Shown here one piece after another: positions 8,394-18,208 of a stretch of DNA of 64,000 nt (within the stretch, counting starts at the first letter, position 1; every line of letters begins with the position of its first letter). The position numbers and the translations under genes were made by a program. The stretch is from Acinetobacter calcoaceticus ANC 3811 (lineage in GTDB: Bacteria; Pseudomonadota; Gammaproteobacteria; Pseudomonadales; Moraxellaceae). The notes beneath the pieces were generated by a model, which searched no databases, was not told the origin of the DNA, and worked only from the letters and a program-made list of their open reading frames with translations. Where the stretch lies: positions 310,001 through 374,000 of the forward strand of contig NZ_KB976986.1 in NCBI RefSeq assembly GCF_000399665.1, read 5' to 3'.

Positions 8394-8423
8394 AAAAAAC
8401 CACCCAAAAAAGGGTGGTTTTTT
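8394..8423 (-). terminator. Terminator after sodB
   Basis: A 12-base perfect stem, AAAAAACCACCC with GGGTGGTTTTTT, around a six-A loop, 14 bases past the sodB stop. Confidence 0.92.
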
Positions 8424-8437
8424 AGAAAGAAATAAAA

Positions 8438-9064
8438 TTATTTCTCTACACCAGCTGGTTGACCTGCAAGTTTTGCATTTGCATAGTCCCAGTTCACTAG
8501 GCTTTCTAAGAAAGTTGCGATGTATTTAGGACGTAAGTTACGGAAATCGATGTAGTAAGCATGTTCCCATACGTCAATTGTTAATACAGCAATTTGACCA
8601 TGTGCAAGTGGAGTGTCTGCATTAGAAGTTTTAGTGATAGATAATTTACCGTTTACTTCGTCAGCAACTAACCAAGCCCAACCTGAACCGAATTGAGTTG
8701 TTGCAGCAGCAGCAAATTCTTCTGCAAATTTTTCGTAGCTACCGAAAGCTTCTTCAATTTTAGCAGCGATTGCGCCAGTAGGCTTACCACCACCATTTGG
8801 CTTCATAGAATTCCAGTAGAATGTATGGTTCCAAACTTGAGCAGCGTTGTTGAAAATACCAGCTTTAGATGCATCACCAGCAGTTGCTTTGATGATTTCT
8901 TCTAAAGTTTTACCTTCAAGGTCAGTCCCTTTGATTAAGTTGTTTAAGTTAACAACATAGGTATTGTGGTGTTTATCGTGATGGTATTCTAAAGTTTCTT
9001 TACTGATATGTGGCGCTAAATCATCATAGCCATATGGAAGTGCAGGTAAAGTAATGGTTGTCAT
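8438..9064 (-). CDS. sodB: Superoxide dismutase (Fe/Mn family, iron type)
   Basis: Dismutes superoxide to oxygen and hydrogen peroxide in the cytoplasm. The 208-residue protein shows metal ligands His28 (in YHHDKHH), a His near 75 in WNHTFYW, and Asp and His in DVWEHAYY near 160. GSGWAWLV and the PNGGGKPTG segment favour the iron-type subgroup. The start at MTTITLPALPYGYDD matches the family N-terminus and has AAGGA upstream; an in-frame extension of 11 residues is unlikely. It is monocistronic, with its own terminator. Confidence 0.95.
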   Translation of the reverse strand: MTTITLPALPYGYDDLAPHISKETLEYHHDKHHNTYVVNLNNLIKGTDLEGKTLEEIIKATAGDASKAGIFNNAAQVWNHTFYWNSMKPNGGGKPTGAIAAKIEEAFGSYEKFAEEFAAAATTQFGSGWAWLVADEVNGKLSITKTSNADTPLAHGQIAVLTIDVWEHAYYIDFRNLRPKYIATFLESLVNWDYANAKLAGQPAGVEK

Positions 9065-9211
9065 GTTCCTATTCCTTGCATTTGCTGGGTTATACAATAT
9101 TAAGTGGCTCTATTGTAAATGATTCTGTTCACAATAGTGCATCGTTTTAAAGAACTATACACAATAAAGATCTAATTAATACGCATAACACAGATTGAAA
9201 AAAAGACTTAA

Positions 9212-9970
9212 TTAAATCGGATTATTCAATTCAAAATATTCACTTTCAATTGCAAACTGCTTTGAAATTGCTTGTGCTAAACGTTGAACTCCATAACGTT
9301 CAGTTGCATGATGACCACACGCAAAATAGTGAACGCCTAATTCTTTTGCTTCATAGAAAGTTCGTTCACTGACTTCACCTGAAATATAAGCATCGCAGTT
9401 TTGCAAAGCCGCTTTAGCAATAAAATCTTGAGCACCACCCGTACAAAAGCCTACTTTTTGAATGCTTTGTTTTCCTGCTGGTAAATGAATTACCTTAAAA
9501 TCAAAACTGTTTTGTAGTTTTGCTTTAAATTCGTCCACAGAAAGTGCTTGCTCTAAATAACCAATATTTCCAATTGGATGTTTCTCGGTTAAATCAAGTG
9601 GTTCTAAATTCTGTAAATTTAATTTCTCTGCAATGGCTACATTGTTGCCCAAAGTTGGGTGGGCATCTAAAGGCAGATGGTAAGCGACTAATGAAATATT
9701 ATTTTGAATGAGTTTTTTAATGCGGTTGCCGCGCATTCCTGTAATTGGGTAGGGTTCGCCTTTCCAAAAATAACCATGATGTACAAGTAATAGATCCGCA
9801 TTTTGAGCAATTGCTGCATCAATCGCATCTTCGGAAGCAGTAACCGCACAAACGATACGTTTTACTTCAGTTGAACCTTCAATTTGCAGGCCATTGGGTG
9901 CGTAATCTTTAAATTCTGCTGCTTTTAAGGTTTGGTCGCACCACTGAATAATTTCATGCAAATTCGCCAT
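9212..9970 (-). CDS. NIF3/YbgI-family dinuclear metal protein
   Basis: A 252-residue member of the NIF3 family, which forms toroidal hexamers with two metals per subunit. Metal-binding motifs are VHHGYFW (about 64-70), YHLPLDAHP (about 97-105) and the C-terminal GHHATE (about 220), all in family order. Family members are often labelled GTP cyclohydrolase 1 type 2 homologues, but the cellular function is unsettled. AGGAAATATC precedes the ATG. It is transcribed away from the protease gene at 10159. Confidence 0.88.
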   Translation of the reverse strand: MANLHEIIQWCDQTLKAAEFKDYAPNGLQIEGSTEVKRIVCAVTASEDAIDAAIAQNADLLLVHHGYFWKGEPYPITGMRGNRIKKLIQNNISLVAYHLPLDAHPTLGNNVAIAEKLNLQNLEPLDLTEKHPIGNIGYLEQALSVDEFKAKLQNSFDFKVIHLPAGKQSIQKVGFCTGGAQDFIAKAALQNCDAYISGEVSERTFYEAKELGVHYFACGHHATERYGVQRLAQAISKQFAIESEYFELNNPI

Positions 9971-10158
9971 GATATTTCCTGAATTGAGTAGTAAATAATT
10001 GCTAAAGCTATAGAAACATATTTTGTTGTGTAACTAAAGCTAGACAAATCTTTTTTGAGTTTTTTATGTATATCGACATATTTAATTTAAAATGCTTAAC
10101 TGAAAACTCTTTTTGTTCAATATATTAATTTAATTAAAAACTTTTTTGCGTAGAGGAT

Positions 10159-11340
10159 ATGAACGTGCGCCGCACCTTTACATGGTTACCTTGGGTGTTA
10201 CTTATTATTGTAATTGCCAGTTTTATTGCATGGCAAAAATACCATCAGCCGAAACCAACTGTTGCAGTTGATGGGGTACAAATGCCTGCCGAGAAAGTTG
10301 AGCCACTGGTTGATACTTCACGAGCAGGCGGGGTGGTGTCTTATAGTGCTGCGGTAAAAGTTGCAGCGCCGGCAGTTGTTAATATTTTTACGACCCAGAA
10401 AGTTAAACAGAATCATCCATTGTTAAGTGATCCAGTATTCCGTGAATTTTTTGGAAATCAGGTTCCTGAACAGCAACAGCAAAATGAAAATAGTCTAGGC
10501 TCTGGGGTTATTGTACGTGCTGATGGCTATATTCTTACCAATAATCATGTGATTGCTCAGGCTGACCAAATTGTAGTGGCATTGCGTGACGGACGTCGTG
10601 CAGAAGCAACGATTGTTGGAACAGACCCTGACACAGATTTAGCAGTCATTAAAATCGATTTAGATAAATTACCTGTATTGCCATTTAAGTTAAGTGGTAA
10701 TGAAGTAGGTGATGTTGTCTTGGCGATTGGTAACCCATTTGGTGTAGGGCAAACGGTCACTCAAGGTATTATTTCTGCCACTGAGCGCTCCGATTTAGGC
10801 ATCAATACCTATGAAGACTTTATTCAAACAGATGCTGCAATTAACCCAGGTAACTCAGGTGGTGCATTAATTGATGTTGCTGGTAACTTAATTGGGGTGA
10901 ACACTGCTATTTTCTCTCAGTCGGGTGGTTCTTTAGGTATTGGCTTCGCAATTCCAGCTAAAATTTGCCAACAAGTATTAAACTCGATTTTGAAAGATGG
11001 CCGCGTTGTACGTGGATGGTTAGGCATTAGTTTAGTACCGCCTACACAAGACGATGTATTGGCACCAAAACAACAAATTGGTGTCGTTGTTGCTGATGTT
11101 TTGAAAAGCGGGCCAGCGGCTTCAGCAGGTATAAAAGTTGGCGATAAGATTGTTCAAGTAAATAATGAACCAATCACTTCAGCATCTCATTTAATTAATT
11201 ACGTTGCATTACAAGCGCCTAATAGCGAAATTAATGTAGTGGTTGAGCGAGCTGGGAAGCAAGAAAACTTTGTGGTAACAGTTGGCGAAAGAAAAAACCA
11301 AAATAGTCAATCTCAATATATACCGTTACCTAAACAGTAA
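10159..11340 (+). CDS. Membrane-anchored periplasmic serine protease, DegS/AlgW (HtrA) type
   Basis: The 393-residue protein has one N-terminal transmembrane anchor (about 9-26) and a Trp-rich start. The trypsin-like domain carries the catalytic triad: His in TNNHV (about 135), Asp in DTDLAV (about 162) and Ser in GNSGGA (about 234). A single PDZ domain (about 288-375) begins GWLGISL. One PDZ plus a membrane anchor points to the DegS/AlgW regulatory protease rather than two-PDZ DegP. In other bacteria DegS/AlgW cuts an anti-sigma factor during envelope stress; that role is inferred here. ATG 10159 follows GAGG closely, and GTG 10165 is a possible alternative start. Confidence 0.9.
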   Translation: MNVRRTFTWLPWVLLIIVIASFIAWQKYHQPKPTVAVDGVQMPAEKVEPLVDTSRAGGVVSYSAAVKVAAPAVVNIFTTQKVKQNHPLLSDPVFREFFGNQVPEQQQQNENSLGSGVIVRADGYILTNNHVIAQADQIVVALRDGRRAEATIVGTDPDTDLAVIKIDLDKLPVLPFKLSGNEVGDVVLAIGNPFGVGQTVTQGIISATERSDLGINTYEDFIQTDAAINPGNSGGALIDVAGNLIGVNTAIFSQSGGSLGIGFAIPAKICQQVLNSILKDGRVVRGWLGISLVPPTQDDVLAPKQQIGVVVADVLKSGPAASAGIKVGDKIVQVNNEPITSASHLINYVALQAPNSEINVVVERAGKQENFVVTVGERKNQNSQSQYIPLPKQ

Positions 11341-11344
11341 AATA

Positions 11345-11371
11345 AAAAAAGCCTCGTAATGAGGCTTTTTT
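11345..11371 (+). terminator. Terminator after the HtrA-type protease gene
   Basis: AAAAAAGCCTC and GAGGCTTTTTT around GTAAT. It lies between convergent genes and can also serve cca on the minus strand. Confidence 0.9.
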
Positions 11372-11382
11372 ATTGGCTTAAA

Positions 11383-12621
11383 TTAAGAATGTGTTGGTGT
11401 CTGATGTTGATGTTTGAACTCAGTTAAAGCATCAATGCGATATTGAATTAACATTTCGCCAATTTCAGCACCTTTAATGTTCTCTGGTAAATCCTGAACT
11501 TTAACAGAGCGAACCACTTGCATTGCATCTAACATGTACTGAGCTTGAGGATATGGGCGATCTTCTAGGCCTAATCTTCCTCTAGCATCGCACTCACATG
11601 CCTGTACAAAAGCTTCTACTCTCTCAGGACGGCGTAAAACATCAAGGCGTTGTAATAAACGCCATAAAGTGCCGGGTTTTAACGACATGATCTGATGACA
11701 TTTTAGATGTTCTTTACACACCGATAATGCCAACTGCCGAGTTTGAGTCGGAACTTTTAAACGTTCACATAATTCAGTAACGGGTTTCACGCCACGCTCT
11801 TCATGCATGATATGGCGAGGAAGTTCGTTAACTGGCGTTAATGCTTTACCCAAATCATGTACTAAAACAGCAAACCGAACATCAAGCGAGTAGTTTGACT
11901 TACACGCTTGTTGTAAAGACATTAGGGTATGTATGCCACAGTCTACTTCAGGATGATATTCAGGACGTTGTGGTACACCAAACAATGCGTCAATTTCAGG
12001 GAAAAGATGTTTTAACGCACCGCAATCGCGTAATGTCTGAAAATAGATATCTGCATGATCTTCTAAAAGCGCACGCGAAGTTTCTTTCCATACACGTTCT
12101 GGCGTTAATGCATCAAGTTCACCTGATTCAGCCATCGTTTGCATGAGTTGTAAGGTTTCAGGTGCAATATGAAAACCATATGCAGAATATCGAGCTGCAA
12201 AGCGTGCGACACGTAAAACTCGTAAAGGATCTTCAGCAAAAGCTTCTGAAACATGTCGTAAGGTTTTATTTTCTAAATCAGTCTGACCGCCATAGGGGTC
12301 ATATAATTTACCATCTTGATCCATAGCTATGGCATTGATGGTTAAATCACGGCGAATTAAATCTTCTTCTAAACTTACTGTGGTATCAGTAAAAAACTGA
12401 AAACCGTGATAGCCCTTACCGGACTTTCGCTCAGTACGTGCAAGTGCATATTCTTCTTTCGTTTCAGGATGAAGAAACACAGGAAAATCTTTGCCTACAG
12501 GTTGAAAACCTTGGGCGAGCATATGTTCAGGTGTTGCTCCGACCACAACATAGTCTTTTTCTTGATAGGGATGCCCAAGTAGAAAATCTCGGACGGCACC
12601 GCCTACTAAATACACTTGCAT
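11383..12621 (-). CDS. cca: CCA-adding tRNA nucleotidyltransferase with HD domain
   Basis: Adds or repairs the 3' CCA of tRNAs. The class II nucleotidyltransferase domain starts with YLVGGAVRD, followed by the metal-binding carboxylates in EKDYVVVGA and the RRDLTINAIA motif (about 110). The nucleotide-recognition region is EDPLRVLRVARFAARY (about 138-153), and an HD phosphohydrolase domain has VLVHDLGKA near 255. Length is 412 residues, equal to the E. coli enzyme with its HD domain. The start at 12621 (MQVYLVGG) is fixed by GAGGT 7 bases upstream. That Shine-Dalgarno lies in the 3' arm of a hairpin (12625-12669). Confidence 0.96.
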   Translation of the reverse strand: MQVYLVGGAVRDFLLGHPYQEKDYVVVGATPEHMLAQGFQPVGKDFPVFLHPETKEEYALARTERKSGKGYHGFQFFTDTTVSLEEDLIRRDLTINAIAMDQDGKLYDPYGGQTDLENKTLRHVSEAFAEDPLRVLRVARFAARYSAYGFHIAPETLQLMQTMAESGELDALTPERVWKETSRALLEDHADIYFQTLRDCGALKHLFPEIDALFGVPQRPEYHPEVDCGIHTLMSLQQACKSNYSLDVRFAVLVHDLGKALTPVNELPRHIMHEERGVKPVTELCERLKVPTQTRQLALSVCKEHLKCHQIMSLKPGTLWRLLQRLDVLRRPERVEAFVQACECDARGRLGLEDRPYPQAQYMLDAMQVVRSVKVQDLPENIKGAEIGEMLIQYRIDALTEFKHQHQTPTHS

Positions 12622-12624
12622 GAA

Positions 12625-12669
12625 AAAACCTCTATTCTTCAAGCAATCATGCTACAGAATAGAGGTTTT
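12625..12669 (-). terminator. maeB terminator hairpin that contains the cca ribosome-binding site
   Basis: A perfect 13-base inverted repeat (12625-12637 and 12657-12669) around a 19-base loop. Read on the minus strand it begins 44 bases after the maeB stop and ends in a T run immediately before the cca ATG, so it looks like an intrinsic terminator. The 3' arm includes GAGGT, the likely cca Shine-Dalgarno, so a readthrough transcript would hide the cca start. Confidence 0.8.
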
Positions 12670-12712
12670 CTCAAGTCATTAGACAGGCTTTTCGTAAAAA
12701 GCTCTTTCTAAA

Positions 12713-14983
12713 TTATTTTTCTAATTGCTGGATTTCAGCAACAGTTAAAGCAGTCATATTGATAAGACGACGAGTGGTTGCTGTCGGTGTCAAAATATGA
12801 ACAGGTTTTGCTGCGCCAAGCAAAATTGGACCAATAGTAACGTTGTTACCAGAAGTTGCTTTTAACAAGTTAAATGAAATATTTGCTGCATCGAGGTTTG
12901 GCATAATGAGCAAGTTTGCAGAACCTTTAAAACGTGAACCAGGGAATGCAAATTGACGAATATTTTCGTCTAATGCCGCATCACCATGCATTTCACCTTC
13001 AACTTCAAGCTCAGGAGCTTGCTCAGATAAAATACGATAAACTTCACGCATTTTTTGAGCACTTGAATCAGTCTGGTCGCTACCAAAACTTGAATGAGAA
13101 AGTAGTGCTACACGTGGAGTAATACCAAAACGACGTACTTCTTCAGCTGCTAAAATAGTCATTTCAGCAAGTTGTTCAGCAGTCGGGTTAGTGTTTACGT
13201 ATGTATCTGCAATAAACAAGTTACGATCTTCAAGCATTAATGCATTTAATGTGAAGAAGTTATTCATGCCTTCTTTAAGACCGATAACATTACGTACAAA
13301 GTCGAGGTGAATGTTATAGCTACTATAAGTACCACATAACATACCATCTGCTTTGCCAAACTTAACGAGAAGAGCAGCGATTAAAGTCGAACGACGACGA
13401 GCTTCACGTTTAGCATATTCAACCGTGATGCCTTTACGTTGCATTGTCTGATGGTAGTCTTTCCAGAACTCTTCATACAATGGATTTTGTTCTTGATCAA
13501 CAATCTCAATATTTACGCCATGTTGTAAACGTAGGCCTAATTTTTTGATATTTGCTTCAATTACAGCAGTACGACCTACTAAAATTGGTTTAGCTAAATC
13601 TTCATCAACTGCAATTTGTACTGCACGTAATACGCGTTCGTCTTCACCTTCCGCATATGCAATACGCTTTGGATCAGCTTTTGCTTGAGCAAAAATTGGT
13701 TTCATCAAGAATGCAGAGTTATATACAAACTCAGACAATTTTTGACGATATACAGCGAAATCTTCGATAGGACGAGTTGCTACACCTGAGTCCATTGCAG
13801 CTTTAGCAACCGCTGGTGCGATTTCTAAAATTAAGCGTTGATCAAGTGGGCGTGGAATTAAATAGTCACGACCAAATGAAGCAGATTTTTCACCATATGT
13901 AGCTGCATCAGCTTCGATATGAGCCATACGCGCAATTGCATGTACACATGCAATTTTCATGTCTTCATTAATTGTAGTTGCACCAACGTCAAGTGCACCA
14001 CGGAAAATGTATGGGAAACATAATGCGTTGTTTACTTGGTTTGGATAGTCAGAACGACCAGTTGCCATAATAACGTCAGAGCGTACTTCATGTGCATGTT
14101 CAGGTAAAATTTCTGGATCTGGGTTTGCCAAAGCAAAAATAATAGGGTTCTCAGCCATGTGTTTCACCATTTCTTTGGTGAGAATACCAGCAGCAGAAAG
14201 ACCCAAGAACATATCTGCACCAGCCATTACTTCATGAAGCTGAGATGCTGTAATATCTTGAACATAACGTTTTTTAGATTCGTCTAAGCCTTCACGTGAA
14301 GTCGTTAATAGACCACGAGAATCGGCAACAATAATATTTTCTTTTTTAGCACCAAGCGCACAAAGCAAGTCTAAACATGAAAGTGCTGCTGCACCTGCAC
14401 CTGAAGCTACGATTTTGATTTCATCAATTTTCTTATTTACAAGTTGCAATGCATTGAGCAAAGCTGAACCTACAATAATACTTGTACCGTGTTGATCGTC
14501 ATGGAATACAGGAATTTTCATGCGTTCACGAAGTTTCTTTTCAATATAGAAACATTCTGGCGCTTTAATATCTTCGAGGTTGATACCACCGAAAGTTGGC
14601 TCAAGAGAGGCAACAATATCTACGATCTTATCTGGATCGTTTTCTGCAATTTCGATGTCAAATACGTCAACACCAGCAAACTTTTTGAAGAGAACGCCTT
14701 TACCTTCCATTACAGGTTTAGAAGCCAATGGGCCAATATTACCTAAACCAAGAACAGCGGTACCGTTAGTTACTACAGCAACCAAGTTTCCGCGTGCGGT
14801 ATATTTAGCAGCAGTTGAAGGGTCACGTTCAATCTCTAAACATGGCGCAGCAACTCCGGGTGAGTAGGCTAAAGCCAAATCTCGTTGGTTGACAAGTTGC
14901 TTACTTGGGGTAACGCTGATTTTCCCTGGGTTTGGATATTCATGGTAATTTAAAGCGGCCTGTTTTAAAGATTGATCGTCCAT
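12713..14983 (-). CDS. maeB: NADP-dependent malic enzyme with phosphotransacetylase-like C-terminal domain
   Basis: Oxidative decarboxylation of malate to pyruvate, supplying NADPH. The 756-residue protein has an N-terminal malic enzyme domain (about 1-425) with [19 protein letters not shown] and the GAGAAALSC dinucleotide fold. A phosphotransacetylase-like domain (about 430-750) follows, with [11 protein letters not shown]. This long architecture is typical of MaeB. The PTA-like part is thought to be regulatory in known homologues. I place the start at MDDQSLKQ (14983), preceded by GAGA; a TTG seven codons upstream is less likely. Its terminator reaches into the cca start. Confidence 0.95.
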   Translation of the reverse strand: MDDQSLKQAALNYHEYPNPGKISVTPSKQLVNQRDLALAYSPGVAAPCLEIERDPSTAAKYTARGNLVAVVTNGTAVLGLGNIGPLASKPVMEGKGVLFKKFAGVDVFDIEIAENDPDKIVDIVASLEPTFGGINLEDIKAPECFYIEKKLRERMKIPVFHDDQHGTSIIVGSALLNALQLVNKKIDEIKIVASGAGAAALSCLDLLCALGAKKENIIVADSRGLLTTSREGLDESKKRYVQDITASQLHEVMAGADMFLGLSAAGILTKEMVKHMAENPIIFALANPDPEILPEHAHEVRSDVIMATGRSDYPNQVNNALCFPYIFRGALDVGATTINEDMKIACVHAIARMAHIEADAATYGEKSASFGRDYLIPRPLDQRLILEIAPAVAKAAMDSGVATRPIEDFAVYRQKLSEFVYNSAFLMKPIFAQAKADPKRIAYAEGEDERVLRAVQIAVDEDLAKPILVGRTAVIEANIKKLGLRLQHGVNIEIVDQEQNPLYEEFWKDYHQTMQRKGITVEYAKREARRRSTLIAALLVKFGKADGMLCGTYSSYNIHLDFVRNVIGLKEGMNNFFTLNALMLEDRNLFIADTYVNTNPTAEQLAEMTILAAEEVRRFGITPRVALLSHSSFGSDQTDSSAQKMREVYRILSEQAPELEVEGEMHGDAALDENIRQFAFPGSRFKGSANLLIMPNLDAANISFNLLKATSGNNVTIGPILLGAAKPVHILTPTATTRRLINMTALTVAEIQQLEK

Positions 14984-15221
14984 CTGAGTCTCTATTTGAT
15001 ACAAAAAAGCAAACTAGTCAAATCACTCATTCAGGGGGAAGGCAATTCAGTTCTTTTACTATGCTTTAATTTTTATCAATTAAGAGAATAGTAGACGAAT
15101 TGCCAATAGCCCTGTAGTGAGCTAAATGCTAAAGAATATAACACTACTTCTTTATTTCTCACAGTCAAAAACGCTCATTTTTGGAAAAAGCAGCGTATCT
15201 AAAAATCGAAGGTTTAAACAA

Positions 15222-18074
15222 CTAAGAAATATGCGAATTTGTTTGTAGATAAGGAATAATCTGCTCAGCAGGGATAGGACGACTAAAGAAATAGCCTTGT
15301 AAAAAATCACATTGCTGTTTTTGTAGATAGGCTACTTGTTCTTCTGTTTCTACACCTTCGGCAACCAGTTTAAGCCCCATACTTTTACCCATTGCAATCA
15401 TGGCATTTACAATAGCTTCTTGTTTGTGATCACCAATTTTAGAAATGAAAGCGCGGTCAATTTTTAGTACATCAATTGGATATTCTGTCAGGTACGCCAA
15501 AGAGGAATAACCCGTACCAAAGTCATCTAGAGCAATTGAAATATCTCGTTGTTTTATCGCATGTAATAGCGTTTTGACGTTATCAGTATTATCTAATAGA
15601 GCAGACTCAGTAATTTCAAGTTCAAGATCCGCACCTTGTATATTATATTTTTGCAAAACCTCATCTAGATCATTAAGTAATAAGCCACGATGTATTTGTT
15701 GAGCAACAATATTTACAGAGACTTGAATGTTTGCATAGCCTGCGTTTTTCCATTCTTGTAATTGTTTTCCAACTTTATCTAAAACGACTTTGCCAATATC
15801 TGAAATTAGGCTACTACGCTCAGCAAAAGGTATAAACATATTTGGCATGACTAATCCTTTTTCAGGATGTTGCCAACGAATTAATGCTTCAAAACCTATA
15901 ATGGATTGATCATGTAGATTAATTTTGGGCTGGTAATAAATGACAAATTCATTATTTTGAATGGCTTTACGTAACTCTTGTTCTAAATCAGCAGTTTTAT
16001 ATGGATGCTCTGCTTTATTGCAATAGTAAGAAATGGTATTGCCTCCTAAGCGTTTTGCTTCTGAAAGTGCTTGTTCTGCATGGTTGTTAAGATGATCAAT
16101 TTGTCGGCCATGCTCAGGAAAGCATGCAACACCGATAGATGCTGTAATAAAATATTCGTGATTATCAATATAAAAAGGTGCGTTGAGCGCTTGCAAGATG
16201 TTTTGGCAATATTGCTCAATATTTGGATGAATTGGAGAAATTTCATAAATAATTGCAAAATCGTCACTATTTAAATAGGCAACCAAAATTGCATTAATAT
16301 TAATTAGGCGTAAGCGTTGTGCGAACTGTTTAAGAAGTTCATCACCACTATCATTATTTAAAAACTCATTAAAAGCGCGGAAACGGTCAATGTTTACTCG
16401 TATCAGTGCTAAATTTTTAATGTTATATGAAGGGTTTACCAGATATTGATGTAATTGATTGTAATAGTAAAGACGGTTCGGTAGGTGGGTGAGACTATCG
16501 TAATTTTTTAAATAAGATAGATGTTGTTCCTGACGTTTTTGCTCAGAGAGGTCACGTGCAAATCCAATATAATTGGTGATTTGATTGAACTCATCTTTGA
16601 CTACATTGATGTGTAACCACAAATAGACACTTTTGCCAGAACTAAACTTTTCATCAAATTGGCCCATGTATTCTCCAGTTTCGAGGAGCTGTTGGGTAAT
16701 TGATATGTGAAATTGTTGTTGTAGTTCTTTTTGATTAATTGCAATGCTAAATAATTCTTTATTGAGAAGTTCTGATTTAGAAAATCCAGTTAATTTTTCG
16801 TAGTAAGGGTTAATATCAATATAGTTCAGATGTTCATCTAAAATGAATATGCCTTCGGCTGCTTGTTCAAGCACAATTGCCGATAGTCTTAAGTGTTCTT
16901 GATCTTTTTTCTCTTGATGTATATCTCGGGTCATTCCTACCATACGAAGCGCTTTTTGTGTTTTTGGGTCTCTTGTAATGACACGACCTACATCATGAAT
17001 CCATCGCCATGAACCATCTCGACGTAATATCCTGAAATTGATATTAAAATGATCTGTAGTTCCTTCCAGATGTTGCTTTAAGCGCTCGTTAAACAGTTTT
17101 TTATCACTTGGATGTAAACGATCTAAAATAGTATTGAGATGGATAACGGTCGTTTGTGTCTGCTTTTGTTGATCGAAAAACGTAATTTCTAATTTTTGAT
17201 TTTCTATATCCCAATCCCAAGGTCGGATGCCTGCCGTTTCATGTGCAAAAGCTAAATTGTAGTGATGACTTTCGAGTTGCTCATTCATTTTTGTGAGATC
17301 GTAAGTGCGCTCTCGTACTTTTTGTTCAAGTAAATGATTATTAAATTGGAGCTGGGCTTCAATATCTTTCGATTTATTCACTTCTTGTTGAAGTTGTACG
17401 CATAACTCTTCAGCCCACTGAGTATGTTGTTCTGAAATTTGAATGAGCTGTTTATTTCTGAATAATAGTTGAGAAATCTTTTTATAGTTACGTTGAGTTG
17501 CGTATGCGCAGAGTATGGTAGCTACGAACGCGATGTTATAGGCGAAATAAAAAGGCAGCTGGGTAATGGGTGTATGTGTAAATTGAGCGATTAATAGGGG
17601 TAATGTACTTGGAATAAATAAGAGATAAAAGTATCGAGGCTGTTGGGTTAAAAAAGTCAGCCCAATGATATGGGCAGAGGTGATAAATAAAGCAATTAAA
17701 ATATGAGCATCTGGTAGTGCAACTAACTCTTGAGGAAGATAAAAATGAATAACCGTAACGGTTGCCCCTAATAAAATTCCTGAAATAAAACAAATACTTT
17801 GTAAGATAAGATCAGCTTTTTTAATAAAATTAATAGTACGGTAGTGCGTTAAAATATTCGGAACAAATAATAGACAGGTAAGGGATGCAATGGTAAGGCC
17901 CATAGACCAGTTAAATATTGTTATTGAAGATGAAAAATAATAAGAAAATATAGCGTATGAGATCAGACATAGCAGTATTAAGCTAACCAAATACCAGCGT
18001 ATATATTGAATTGAAAGTTTTAGCTGCTCAATTTTTGTTTGATGCTGTAAATATTCTTCCTGAAGCCCAGACAT
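15222..18074 (-). CDS. Membrane sensor with PAS domains, degenerate GGDEF and intact EAL (probable c-di-GMP phosphodiesterase)
   Basis: A 950-residue protein. Six or so transmembrane segments (about 25-195) are followed by a coiled coil (about 215-275), PAS/PAC repeats (about 275-395 and 400-515), a GGDEF-fold domain (about 525-685) and an EAL domain (about 695-940). The GGDEF signature position reads NSDDF, so cyclase activity is unlikely. The EAL domain keeps GFEALIRW, the Asn in VSVNI, ELEITES, ALDDFGTGYSS, KIDRAFI, AEGVETEEQ and LQGYFFSRP, so phosphodiesterase activity is expected. Membrane and PAS inputs suggest redox or ligand sensing. The ribosome-binding site is weak and distant, so the start is uncertain. 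Confidence 0.88.
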   Translation of the reverse strand: MSGLQEEYLQHQTKIEQLKLSIQYIRWYLVSLILLCLISYAIFSYYFSSSITIFNWSMGLTIASLTCLLFVPNILTHYRTINFIKKADLILQSICFISGILLGATVTVIHFYLPQELVALPDAHILIALFITSAHIIGLTFLTQQPRYFYLLFIPSTLPLLIAQFTHTPITQLPFYFAYNIAFVATILCAYATQRNYKKISQLLFRNKQLIQISEQHTQWAEELCVQLQQEVNKSKDIEAQLQFNNHLLEQKVRERTYDLTKMNEQLESHHYNLAFAHETAGIRPWDWDIENQKLEITFFDQQKQTQTTVIHLNTILDRLHPSDKKLFNERLKQHLEGTTDHFNINFRILRRDGSWRWIHDVGRVITRDPKTQKALRMVGMTRDIHQEKKDQEHLRLSAIVLEQAAEGIFILDEHLNYIDINPYYEKLTGFSKSELLNKELFSIAINQKELQQQFHISITQQLLETGEYMGQFDEKFSSGKSVYLWLHINVVKDEFNQITNYIGFARDLSEQKRQEQHLSYLKNYDSLTHLPNRLYYYNQLHQYLVNPSYNIKNLALIRVNIDRFRAFNEFLNNDSGDELLKQFAQRLRLININAILVAYLNSDDFAIIYEISPIHPNIEQYCQNILQALNAPFYIDNHEYFITASIGVACFPEHGRQIDHLNNHAEQALSEAKRLGGNTISYYCNKAEHPYKTADLEQELRKAIQNNEFVIYYQPKINLHDQSIIGFEALIRWQHPEKGLVMPNMFIPFAERSSLISDIGKVVLDKVGKQLQEWKNAGYANIQVSVNIVAQQIHRGLLLNDLDEVLQKYNIQGADLELEITESALLDNTDNVKTLLHAIKQRDISIALDDFGTGYSSLAYLTEYPIDVLKIDRAFISKIGDHKQEAIVNAMIAMGKSMGLKLVAEGVETEEQVAYLQKQQCDFLQGYFFSRPIPAEQIIPYLQTNSHIS

Positions 18075-18208
18075 AAGATTTTTCTATCCTATTTTTTTAC
18101 ATATATACAGAAAGAATCTGATTTATCAGTGATAAAGAATTTAAAATTTTATTCATACAATAAAACTAAATTAACTTTAAATAGCGATTTAATCAATGTT
18201 CAATGAAC

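Noticed and set aside
11841..12146. A 101-codon ORF antisense to cca
   Set aside because: It is a shadow of the cca reading frame with no independent support.
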